Below, piece by piece: positions 10,781 through 21,211 of a DNA stretch of 64,000 nucleotides. Origin of the DNA: Tetrastigma voinierianum (taxonomy: Eukaryota > Streptophyta > Magnoliopsida > Vitales > Vitaceae); the NCBI GenBank assembly GCA_016808115.1, contig JAEQBH010004674.1:124001-188000 (forward strand), in the 5' to 3' direction. Under the pieces are notes generated by a model, which was given only the letters and a program-made list of their open reading frames with translations, was not told where the DNA came from and searched no databases. A program made the translations under genes and the position numbers. How positions within the stretch are numbered: the first letter of the stretch is position 1; each line of letters starts with the position of its first letter.

Positions 10781-12187
10781 GTTGGTCGAGATAGTCGAAT
10801 TTGCGTATTTCGAGCAACGGTGTCGAGTGATGTAGCGGCGTGGATGACATGAACCATCATGTTTGACACATGGCATTAGTAAGCCATTAATGCGGTAAAT
10901 AACGAGACATGCATGTGTTGACACATGGCATGCCATGTCAATAATATAATGCTTCTGCGATGAAGGTATAAATATGAGCGTCAAATTCAATTACGAGTAG
11001 CTTAGGTTCGAGTAGGGCGGCTGAGGAGAAAGAGAGGAGAGGGAAAGAGAAAGGGAGGAGAGAGGAAAGAGAAGGAAAGAAAGAAAAAGAGAAGAAGAAG
11101 GGGAGAAGAGAGGAAAAAAAGGAGGAAAAAAGAAGGAATATTAATGAGCGGAATTTCGGGCTGGCAAAAAGAGCCAGCTAGCTACAGATACTAGGTTTTT
11201 CTCTTCTTTGGTTGTTTACAGCAGGGGTGGAGTGTAATGGCTACGGGTTTGTTCGGTTTCGGACGAATTTATATAATTGTGTGGTTTGTTTGTGTTATGC
11301 CAGTGGTCAAAGGAGCCGGTTTCATGGGGTTTAAAGACCCAAATCAGGCAATGTTTGTATTTTTCGGAATGACGAAAATCAACGAATGTGGCGAGTTGTA
11401 GAATTTTACCGCACACCTTTGTAGATCGGTCGCGTCAACGTGAAACCATAACTCCTGTCAGAACTCAGTTCTGGCGTTCTTGAACTCTGGAAGCCAGTGG
11501 GTAAGTTTAAATCAAAATAAAGTGCTTTCGACCAAATAAAGTAGAACATTAATTTGGGTCATGAACGATTGAGAGATAGTGCGTTTAGGTTTAGAACTTC
11601 TATTTGGAATTTCAGTTTTTGTAACAAAGTAGCGAGGCCACATAACATGGCTGGCAGGGGTGCGTGTTGGATTTTTGTGTGGTATTTCTATTGAACAGGA
11701 CTAAGTGTATTATTTGAATGACATAGTGGGATTTATGAAACAAATGACTGTTGTTATTGCATAATTAATGACATCTGAATATGTGAAATTATGTGGGCAT
11801 ATGTGATAAGATCTGGAAATAATTATATACATTACTGGGCTATATAGTTGACTATTATGTCTGGTCACAGAATATGATTATGGCATGCTTTAATCATGGT
11901 TGAAATTAACATTAATCTACGTAGCGAATGATTATGTTGACATGAATGAAGCTGAATGATAGAAAAGATGTAGTGCGTAAGCATAGTGATCATCTTGGAT
12001 TTGGATGGAATATTAACATGGCGTATATCTTGATCGTGAATATATGGAATGTTGTGCATTGAACGCGAGTGGTCCTGCTTTGCAAGTGTAACAATGTAGA
12101 ATATCTATATAGAGGGTTTATACCATTCAGGTCATGGGTTTGGTGTAGTGGCATAATTTATTTATTGGGTGTCAAATAACTTGCATT
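10781..12187 (+). repeat. LTR-like region with TATA box and polypurine leader
   Basis: The sequence has an array of 'gacacatggca' motifs, a TATA box (ggtataaatatgagc, near 10965) and then a long GA-rich leader (11023-11145). This layout is common in the U3/R/U5 region of plant Ty3/gypsy LTRs. The sequence runs on into the 12188-13075 segment, which recurs in every 4.3-kb unit and ends in 'gcgtca'. No paired LTR, primer-binding site or target duplication was found, so a solo or truncated LTR is the best guess. Confidence 0.45.
11023..11145 (+). repeat. polypurine GA-rich tract
   Basis: About 120 bases consist almost entirely of G and A (ggagaaagagaggagagggaa and similar), with only isolated pyrimidines. 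The tract lies just downstream of the TATA box near 10965, so it would be in the 5' leader of any transcript from it. Confidence 0.85.
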
Positions 12188-14340
12188 CATGGGTGAATAT
12201 TATTTTGGTCTTCAGTTTGTGCTTTGCGTTTGATGCTGAGGAAATAAATTGATGAGTGGATGAGATCTGGTTGGGTTAACAGTATTAAATGAAATGGAAA
12301 TAAATGTGTGAGCGTAGCAGTGAGGATAGATACCCCACCGGGTGAAAAGCACGAAAACTGGCTGAACAGTGTATCACGGTGGCTTAGAAGAACAACCGGA
12401 GGTGTAGAGACCATGGTGAGGGCCTTGAAAAGTTATCTTGAAAAGACAAGCGATTAAGTAAATATCATAAACTCTAGGTGATGGATGGATTGGATGACTC
12501 AGTGTGATTACCATTGGCTTTGCATTGGGTAGTGGGTGGAGTTGACCCACGGTACATGGGATAAAGTGCGAAAAGAAGAAAGCGGCGAAGAAAGTCTGTT
12601 TATGTGGTTTTTCTATGATAGGACAGCATGTATGCCGCAGTTAGTTCAGTTTAGTGGCAAATGATCGTTTGTAGCGCAAGTGGGAGTAAGCGCTGTAGGA
12701 TTTATCTCTCTTGGGCGTTAGCTCACCGTCGTGGGACCCCCCTCAGTTGCATGATAGAATTTTTGGGCATCATAGCTCCATGAGTAGAAGGTTGCAAACA
12801 GGGCTGGGTATGACCTTGAGTTATATTTGACCTTGATTCATGTTTTGTGTATATATTAGAAACCAAACTAGTTTAATATATGTTTTAAAATTGATGTAAT
12901 AACTCTTGGATACATAGAAATGTATGATTTTAGGTAGCGCATAGGCAGTATGGATGATAGACTCATTGGGTCATTTCTTTCATGTATGGGTCTCATGATA
13001 TGAGACACACAGGTTTTCTGAGTTGTGATGGTCGACGGGGCCTGGGTTTAGGCGTCATGTGAACACAAGACCTCTTATACATGCCCAGCTATTGTTTAAC
13101 GTTGAGGCCACATACCTTTATCACTTGAGTTGAGCGTGATGAATGAATAATTTCGATTTTAACATCATTTATAATAAAACCAAATATATGAATTTCTTAT
13201 AATATGTTTGATTTCAAGAAAATCTAAAAGAAAAATTTAAATTAAATTAAATGTTATTGTCATATGCTTATGTACTTATTTCTTCTATTACATGAATTAT
13301 ATAATTTAAAATATATAAACACATTAATGACATAGAATGATTGCCGCATGTGACCATCGGCGTGGGAATCAAAGGAGAAAATAAGCGTCACTCCAGCACC
13401 ATTGGTCAGTGACGTTAGAGGCTAGTGGGATTGGATAAGTCACAGTCACTGCATGTGTCGCGCGAATGAAACCTACTTTCGGAAAAAGACAAACAAAAAG
13501 AGGCCAATGTGAGGAGGCCCAAGCCAGTGTCGAATGACACAACACTTATACCAGACACCTATGCAGGTGCATTAGTTCGCCTAAACCCCTTACATCACCT
13601 TAAGCATGCCATTTCTCTAGCTGATGGCCCGAAGACCAGCCGGCGATGGCCGTAGAGCAGACGAGTTTAGAAAACCCGATCTCTAGATGTAATGTAGACT
13701 TAGTCGAGTTGTAACGTGAATCGACAAGTGGACTAACCACGAAACCCACACCCATGAAGCCAACTACGCATTCCGTTCCCACGCCTCCATTATTACCATG
13801 ATGGATTAGGAGGCCAGGTGTGGATAAAAATTCTTTGGGAAGCTTAAGCTTTTCCATTCCTTTTCAAAATGATGGTTTAAAATATTTATTATTTTTGTTT
13901 TCGTGATTGATTTCTTAAAGAAGATGTATAGATTTGTATTTGGGTTTGGAAAAATATAGAAATTATTGAAGGTAACTTAAAAAAATTTTATCAAATAATT
14001 TTATAAGATTTGAATATATTAATTGAATTTAACTTACAAATTGCAGTTAAAGTTCCCTTATATGAAGCTAGTGTCATAGTATAACACATAGTTCCACCTA
14101 TATATTCTAATTATATACATCTTTTATATCATTTTATTTTTATTACAATATAAAATAAATAAAGTTGTTTTCTTAATTCTTAGTTAAAATAATCCTATAA
14201 TTAAATAAAACTAAAAATTTGAAAATACTAATTCAAAAAATATTTTATTGTACAATTGTTTTTACTTTATGCATATTTCTTGATTCATGGTTGTGTATAT
14301 GTAACATTTTCAGGGTTAAATTTTCTTGAACCCTTGCATT

Positions 14341-14490
14341 GTCATATTATTATTATTATTATTTATTATATTTTAATTTCAAGGTTGTGAGAAATATTCT
14401 CATTGGGACTTAAACCCGAGACATCTCACTCCTATGCTTCATGTTTGTTTGAAGCGGTGAGTGTTCTACCACTTAAAGTGGAATTATAAT
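14341..14490 (-). repeat. SINE in unit 1
   Basis: On the minus strand there is an A-box-like 'taagtggtagaacactc', a B-box 'cgggtttaagtccc' about 50 bases later, an AT-rich body and an (ATT)n-like tail (14345-14362 on the + strand). Equivalent copies sit at the same place in the other three units. Confidence 0.6.
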
Positions 14491-15083
14491 GAACATTATC
14501 ATATTATTTTTGTTTAAGTAAAATTTGTATGATAAATTATATTTCTTGAAAAATTTTGTGATAGCTAAAACAACACTATTTGTATTTTATTTTCCATTAA
14601 TAATGATGGAGATGAATGTAATTGTATCATTAGATTTCATACAAAAAAAAAGAGTGGATATGACTTCTAAAAAATATGAATATATTTGAGATATGGGAGA
14701 AAACTAAAAAATCATTTTTAATTCAAAAATAAAAGCTAGATATAGTATATGTCTAGACTAGTAGTTTTATTAAAGGAAGAGATTCACTTCATCAATGGAC
14801 TTTTATTTGAAGCCCATTAAAATTAAACCTTACTCATAAAAATTATTATGAGAAGTAAAAAGAAATCCAAAACTCAGACCTTTCATTTACTATGATTGGA
14901 GACACCAAAAACAAAATCATGTATTGCAAGTAAATTATTACATTGGGAAGAGGTTTTGGAAGTTAAAGCCCGAGAAACTATTACTTGAAAGAGTTAGAAA
15001 AAAATACTTTTACTTTTTCTACACTATGAAGAAATAATATCATTCTTTATGATGTCGAAAAGAAAAAAAGAAATTCTTTGCGA

Positions 15084-15977
15084 TGATGCTTCTTTGGCCG
15101 GGAGTAAAGTTTGGAGCGTGTGGGGTCGTTGGGTGGACCGGATCGTTTATTAAGGGAGTTTGGGATGTAGGCGTGCGGATCGATACGGACTAGGAAATGG
15201 CTATTTCTTGATACCGATCGCAAACCTTGGTCGTAGCGGCTCGCCTGAACAAGAAGAAGGGGGTTGGCCCGGGGGCTGTGCCCGTGAAGCGCTCCGATAC
15301 CTAAGTCAGTTTCTTTACGAGGAGAAAGAGAGTTGCTTAGAGGAGCGGATGTGTTTGCATATGGTATGCGAATCTAAAGTGCATTACCTTCCTTGGCCCA
15401 GGGTGGCCACGTATTTATAATTAACCCTTATTATTCCAAATTTGAGGGTAGTAAGGATTCTTTCCATTGGATGGGATATTTATTGCCTTTATCGGATTTT
15501 AGAAAGAGATATTGAAGGAATAGTTTATTTAGAATTATCCTATTTCCCTTATTGGTGAGATTTGGTTGGATTTGCAGGATAATATATTATTGAGAATTAT
15601 CCTACTTCCCTTATTGGTGAGATTTGATTGGATTTGCAGGATAATATATTATTAAGATTATCTGTTGTTTCCCTTGTAATTGGTTGGTTGGATTTGCGGG
15701 ATAATATGTGTGAGAATTGGCATCTGTACTATGTGTTTAATTAAAGATTTAGTTAGATTCACGGGATAATAAGTTATAGGGATTATTACACTTTCCTTAT
15801 TGGCTAAATTCAATCGATTTGGGATGTAAACTCCAAATTATCTATATAACCGACCTTTGGGGCGCGGAATTTGGGCGCCGCTTTGGGCCTTCGCTAGGGG
15901 CTTGGGTGTTTTATAGGGTCTGCCTCTCCTTTGGGCCTAGTGAGTGGGCCTGTGCGCTTATTTTTCAAACCCTATCA
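15084..15977 (-). repeat. 3' LTR of the minus-strand LTR element
   Basis: It aligns along its length with 20355-21211. Shared phrases include 'tgggaccggatcgttt', 'ttgcgggataatatattattag' and 'cttatttttcaaaccctat'. On the minus strand it begins TGATAGGG. Inside it (15430-15790) a 'gattggatttgcgggataatat' phrase is repeated four or five times. Confidence 0.85.
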
Positions 15978-15997
15978 GTTGCCCCCCAGCCCTTGTG
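15978..15997 (-). other. polypurine tract of the LTR element
   Basis: On the minus strand AAGGGCTGGGGGGC lies immediately before the 3' LTR start TGATAGGG. It is the expected plus-strand priming site and fixes the element's orientation. Confidence 0.75.
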
Positions 15998-16624
15998 TAC
16001 GGTGTGCGTGGGGCAAGGGCTGTATCGTTTCTCGGATCAGGCGTGATATCCACGTGGGCGCTCACAGGCCTGCAGCCTTCCTTGGTGGTTAATGCTTTGT
16101 GTCCCGAGCTCTTGGGCTCCCGGGGCTCCAGACCTTTCGAGGCGGTTATGCTCACACTTCAGGCTCTGGGCCCATTACGCCTCCGAGTTGTTTATACTCT
16201 TCGACGAGTTGTTGCTCTGAGGCTGTTGTGCATACGGCCCGAGCTACCCAGCTCCATTTGCACATGGCCTTTGAGCGAATTTCTTGGGCTCTGAGCCTAT
16301 TATACTGGCAAGCGGCGAGTTGTTGGGCTCCTGGGGCTGCATGGCTGAGTTAGCGGTTAGGCTTTTAAAGCGGCTTCATTGAGGGCTTCACATGGGCCGC
16401 TGCATGCACAGTGAAATGGTTCCCAAGGCTTCACAGGCTAAACTTCGCCTGTCGAACTGTCAAACCAGTTCTTGAGGCTCGGTGGGCTATCACACTGGCC
16501 CAGGCCATTTCGTTGGGGCTGTGTGGCACAGGCGGTGGTTGAGTATGGCTTGTGCGGCGGGCCGGAGTGGTGAATGCTGAGCTAAGCCTCTTTGGGCTGC
16601 GTGGCTTTGGTGGATAGTTGAGGT

Positions 16625-18935
16625 CGTCAAGGCGAGGAAGTGTGTTGATGAGAGGAGCCCTTCAATGTAGGTTGTCGGGTGGAGCTCGTTCATGCAAACT
16701 GCCGGTAGGAGCTCATCCGAGCAAACTGAGGAAGAGCTCGTCAAAGTGAACTGTTGAGTAGAGCTCGTCCATGTGAGTTGTTAGCAGGAGCAGGTCCATG
16801 TGAACTGTGGGGGAGAGCTCGTCCGAGTGAATTGTTGAGTGGAGCTCGTCCAAGTGAACTGTGGGGAAGAGCTCGTCAAAGTGAACTGTTGAGAAGAGCT
16901 CGTCAGTATGAACTGTTGAGTAGAGCTCGTCAATATGAGTTGTTGAGTAGAGCTCGTCAAAGTGGCGTTGAGAGAAGGCTCGTCGGTATGGCTTTGTTGG
17001 GAAAGAGCTCGTCAAAGTGAGCTTGTTAGGAAGAGCTCGTCGATATGAAGCTGTTGGGAAGGCTCGTCGGTATGGCCCCAGTGATGAATTTGTTGGGAAG
17101 GCTCGTCGGGTGAAATTTGTTGTAAGGCTAGTCGAAATGTAAATAATAGGAGCTCGTCCAGTGAAATTTGTTAGGAAGAGCTTCGTCGGGAAGGAGGCAT
17201 GTTGTTAGAGCTTCGTCCGGGTGTAGATAATGGGGCTCGTTAAGTAGAGGCGTGGGAAGAGCTCGTCGAGTAATTTGTTGTAGGCTAGATCCGTGTAGAT
17301 AATAAGAGCTGCGTCAAAGTAGAATTTGTTGGGAAGAGCTCGTTAAGAGAAGGCTTGTTGTAAGAGCTTTCGTCCATGTAGATAATAGAGACTCGTCAGT
17401 AGAATTTGTTAGGAAGAGCTTCGTCGGAAAAGGCTTGTTATGGAAGCTTGTCCATGTAGATAATAAAGACTTTCGTCCAGTAAGAACATTAGGAAGAGCT
17501 CGTCGGAGTGAAGCATTGTAGAGCTCGTCCATGTAGATAATAGGAGCTCGTCAGTAAAATTTGTTGGGAAGGCTTCATTCGGAAGGCTTGTTTTAAGAGC
17601 TTCGTCGGAGTGTGGATAATAGGAAGACTCGTCGAGTAAATTTGTTGGGAAGAGCTGGAGTGGATGTTGTGGGAGCTAGATCAGTTTGAATAGGAACTCG
17701 TCCAGTGGAATTTTGTTGGGAAGAGCTTCGTCGGGAGGCGTGTAGAGCTCGTCCAGGTGTAGATAATAGGGCTCGTCAAGTAGGTACATTTAGGAAGAGC
17801 TTCGTCGGTGAAATTGATGGGAAAAGCTTCGTCGATTTAAATAGTAGGGGCTCGTCCGTCGAGGTTGAGGGATGAGCCTCGTCGATATGAATTGTAAAAG
17901 GGTGGGTGCAATGCGGGTGCAGCGAAGGGCTCGTCAATGTAAATGGTAGGAGGAACCGTCACGTTTGAAGTCCGGAGTGAAGGGACTCGTCAATGTAAAT
18001 GAACAGGAGGGAACCCGTGCGATTTACGAAGTCGAGTGAAGGCTGCGTCGATGTAAATAGTAGGGACTCGTCCATTTGAGTTGAGGATGAATCGTCGTAT
18101 AGTGAGAGCGTCTGTTTGGAGTGCGGCGGGCTGCGTCGATATGGTGCGGGAAGAGCTCGTCGGTGTGAACCCAGGAAGAATTTCGTCAATAGAATTGCGG
18201 GGAAGAGCTCGTCAGTTTGAGCGGTTGACCTCCATCGGTTGTCTTGCATGAGTTGAACAGATTCCTTAAGTTGCGCGACCTACTTTTGGCTGAGGTCGTC
18301 AATGGTTGGAGGTGAGTAGAGCTCGTTATTGGGGACTGTTGGTGAAGGCTCGTCAGAATGCGTAGTAGGAGCTCGCCCATGTTGACTGATGGGAAGAGCT
18401 CGTCAATGAAAATGGTTGAGTAGAGCTCGTCCAAGTAAACTGAGGGGAAGAGCTCGTCAGAGTGAATAGTTGAGTAGAGCTCGTCCGAGTGAACTGAGGG
18501 GAAGAGGTCGTCAATGTTGATAGGAGGCAGGGGCTCGTCAAGTGAACTGGTAGGAAGAGCTCGTCAATGTGAGCAGGTTGACGAAGCTCGTCCCAGTGGG
18601 CGGCGGGAAGGCTTGTCGATGTGAATGGTTGGCGGGGCTCGTCAGGTGTGTGAATTGAAAGAAGAGCTCGTCAATGTTGATAGGAGGCAGGGGCTCGTCC
18701 AAGTGAACTGGTAGGAAGAGCTCGTCAATGTGAACAGTTGAGCGAAGTTCGTCCAAGTGAACTGGCAGGAAGAGCTCGTTAAGTTGAGCGGAGCTCGTTA
18801 AGTTGAGCGGAGCTCGTCCAAGTGAACTGTGGGGAAGAGCTCGTCAAAGTGAACTGTTGAGTAGAGCTCGTCCGAGTGAATTGTTGAGTAGAGCTCGTCC
18901 ATGTGAGTTGTAGGAAGGCTCGTCCAAAGGGTGAG
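16625..18935 (-). repeat. 27-bp minisatellite, in frame as a 9-residue repeat on the minus strand
   Basis: The unit 'agctcgtccaagtgaactgtggggaag' and variants repeat every 27 bases. By length this is roughly 80 copies. It is clear at 16680-17000 and 18300-18930, and more diverged and indel-rich between. Because 27 is divisible by 3, the minus strand encodes DEL-[FYH]-[SP]-T-[VI]-H-x over and over, for example DELYSTVHF DELFPTVHL. It lies inside the LTR element downstream of the gag remnant and in the same orientation. Long stop-free frames occur on the minus strand in the best-preserved stretches. Confidence 0.9.
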
Positions 18936-19560
18936 CAACGGGGCTCATGGGCGCGGTGGCTGGTGGGTGTTCGGCCCTTGATGGGTTGATCGACTCGACC
19001 CAGGCGGCGTGGCTGTGTTTGGTAAATCACCTGGTCCCGGAGTGAGCAAGCGGGGCTCATAGCGCGGTGGCCTTGGTGGCGTTCGGTAAATGGGTTGATC
19101 TGACTCGTTTAGAGCGGCGTGGCTGTGTCGGTAGATCACCTCGTTAGAGTGAGCAACGGGGCTCGTAAGGCGCGGTGGCGCAGTGGCGTTGGCCGAAGGA
19201 AATGGAGTTGTCGACTCGTTTAAGCGGCGTGGCACGTGTTGAGTAGATCACCTCGTCGAGTGAACGCGGGGCTCATGGCGGGGTAGCCTTGGTGGCGTTC
19301 GGCCCGAAATGGGTTGATCGACTCGTTTAGGCGGCGTGGCTGTGTTGGTAGGTCCTCGTCCGAGTGAGCAACGGGGCTCATGGCGCGGTGGCCTTGGTGG
19401 CGTTCAGGCGAAATGGGTTGATCTGACTCATTTAGGCGTGGCTGTGTTGGTAGATCACCTCGTCGAGTGAGCAACGAAGGGCTCATGGCGCGACCAGCCT
19501 TGGTGGCGTTCGGCCAAATGGGTTGATCGACTCGTTTAGGCGGCGTGGCTGTCTTTGAGT
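18925..19560 (-). repeat. ~105-bp tandem repeat, about 6 copies
   Basis: A second array abuts the 27-bp array. Each unit contains 'gtgagcaacggggctcatgg', 'cgcggtggccttggtggcgttc', 'aaatgggttgatcgactcgttt' and 'ggcggcgtggctgtgttggtag'. Copies start near 18925, 19040, 19150, 19258, 19360 and 19468. The minus strand is open over much of it (96- and 162-codon frames) and is rich in Pro, Ser, Arg and Thr. Confidence 0.85.
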
Positions 19561-20028
19561 GGATCACCTCGTCAGAATTGAGGCGGTTGGGCGAGTTCGT
19601 CCATGTGCCTTTGCTGGGGAGGAGCTCGTCGGCGCGACGGTTGGGCGAGCTGGTATCCGGGTGTGAGGCGGTGGGTGGGGCTCGCCCATCACGAGTTGTG
19701 GGCTCCATTTGGATGAGTTATCACGAGCCCAGAAATGGCTCATAGGTAGTGACCCGTTTGGATTGAAGCTACTTGCATGCGACCCGATGACTTACGATTC
19801 TCTTGGAAAGGTGCGATCGTCTTTAATGCGGATTGATGGGGAATTTGGAACGTTCGGGTGACTTCTTGAGTGCTTTGGCCTTCTTATAAATGGCGGCTTT
19901 GTTGCTGTGGGGCTTATTCTTTGTATATTTTGCTTTCTCTGGTGCGTAACCGAAATCTGGGTGAGATGAAGCGTCAGTTGATCGTCTTCGTAGGGATCAC
20001 TTGAAGATACAGTTTAGTTTTGTTGGAC

Positions 20029-20330
20029 TTACGCGTAGGGTTCGCGTTGTCCTTCATGAGAAGGGAAGTTGTAACCTTCCTGAACTCGTCGTGTCTCCTG
20101 TGGGCGTTGCATTTGCCTGGTAAGTTGCTCTAACTCTTCTATCAAGCGTCGATTGGTGAGGTAGAGCGTCTCCACCTCGTTCGTGTTAGCTTGCATTGCC
20201 CCAACGTCTTGGGAAGGTCGGTGTATCTGCATTGATTGGTTGGTCTGCATCCTTGGAGGATTAAGCGTTGCTCTGCCCTTGTGTTAAAGTCGATACCATC
20301 GATGGCGAAATCGATTATATTTGTAAAATG
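20029..20330 (-). pseudogene. gag N-terminal fragment of a Ty3/gypsy-type element
   Basis: The minus frame holds MQANTNEVETLYLTNRRLIE followed by EELEQLTRQMQRPQETRR. A Gln-rich, coiled-coil-prone segment of this kind is characteristic of the region just upstream of the retrotransposon gag domain in plant gypsy polyproteins. It sits directly downstream of the 5' LTR and primer-binding site at the expected distance. The frame ends near 20029, and the rest of gag and all of pol are missing, replaced by tandem repeats. Confidence 0.7.
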
Positions 20331-20332
20331 TC

Positions 20333-20354
20333 GTTCCCACAGACGGGGCGCCAA
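20333..20354 (-). other. primer-binding site of the LTR element
   Basis: On the minus strand, immediately after the 5' LTR, the sequence reads TTGGCGCCCCGTCTGTGGGA. This is close to the TGGCGCC-type primer site common in plant Ty3/gypsy and TR-GAG elements. Confidence 0.7.
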
Positions 20355-21211
20355 TGATGATACTTCTTTCACTTAAGAAAGCTGGAATTTGCGGAGTATT
20401 GAGGGTCGTTAGTGGGACCGGATCGTTTGTGGGCTGGGATGTAGCGTGCGGATCGTCTGGTGAGTGTATTCTTGCAATGCCGATCGCAGACCTTGGTCGT
20501 GTGACTCCTCTTGCAAAAACAAAGAGGTCGGCGGGGGCTATGCCGTGGCCGCTCAATGCCTAAGTTAGTTTTTTACGAGGAAAAGAGCGCAGGGGCGGAA
20601 TGTGTTGCATATGAGTATGCGTCCCCAGAGTGCGCGTGCACCTTTCCCTGTTGGGGTGACACATGTATTTATAGTGTATATTATTCCCAATTTGAGGGTA
20701 GTAAGGATTCTTTCCCATTGGATGAGATGTTATTGCCTTCGGTTTAGAAGAGATATTGGAAGGAATAGTTTATTTAGGGTATTCTTTCCCTTATTGGTGA
20801 AGATTTGGTTGGATTTGCGGGATAATATATTGTGAAATTATCACACTTCCCTTATTAGTGAGATTTGATTGGATTTGCGGGATAATATATTATTAGAATT
20901 ATCCTGTTTCGCTATTAGTGAGATTTGGTTGGATTGCGGGATAATATAATGTGTGAGGTATCTGTTTCCTTGATGAGATTAATTAAAGATTTAGTTAGAT
21001 TCACGGGATAATAAGTTATAGAGTTATTCTACTTTCCTTAGTAGCGGTGTCTGGTTGCGGGATATGGGCTTTCTCAATTATCTATAACCAGCCTTTGGGC
21101 GAGCGGTGGCGCAGCTTTGGGTGGCCCAGGGGAACTTGGGTGTTTTATAGGGTCTGCCTCTCCTTTGGGCCTAGTGAGTGGACCTGTGCGCTTATTTTTC
21201 AAACCCTATAA
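20355..21211 (-). repeat. 5' LTR of the minus-strand LTR element
   Basis: This is the partner of 15084-15977. On the + strand its left edge is TGATGATACTTCTTT and its right edge is CCCTATAA, followed by the flanking target sequence GTTACTAAAAG. Confidence 0.85.

Larger units (their letters stand above)
15084..21211 (-). mobile_element. non-autonomous LTR retrotransposon (gag-remnant, TR-GAG/LARD-like)
   Basis: Two direct repeats of about 0.86-0.89 kb bound the element. Orientation is minus. Next to the right LTR, the minus strand reads TTGGCGCCCCGTCTGTGGGA, a Ty3/gypsy-type primer-binding site. Next to the left LTR it reads AAGGGCTGGGGGGC, a polypurine tract. The interior holds a gag N-terminal remnant followed by very large tandem repeats. 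No protease, reverse transcriptase or integrase is present. The right flank begins GTTAC, and the empty site in sister units reads TTTGTTACTAAAAG. The expected left GTTAC is damaged (TTTGCGA), so the target duplication is only partly visible. It is inserted in unit 1 of the 4.3-kb array. Confidence 0.85.

Noticed and set aside
10730..10790. tRNA-Ser/Leu-like 'gatggccaagcggattc'
   Set aside because: Only a short 5' similarity. No matching 3' stem or B box within tRNA distance.
15944..16353. Overlapping + strand frames of 84-116 codons
   Set aside because: They lie antisense inside the minus-strand LTR element, in GC-rich worn coding or repeat sequence, with no recognisable domain.
18945..19708. 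Minus-strand frames of 96 and 162 codons as a separate gene
   Set aside because: They are translations of the ~105-bp tandem repeat of the LTR element. They are described as a repeat because no independent gene features are present.
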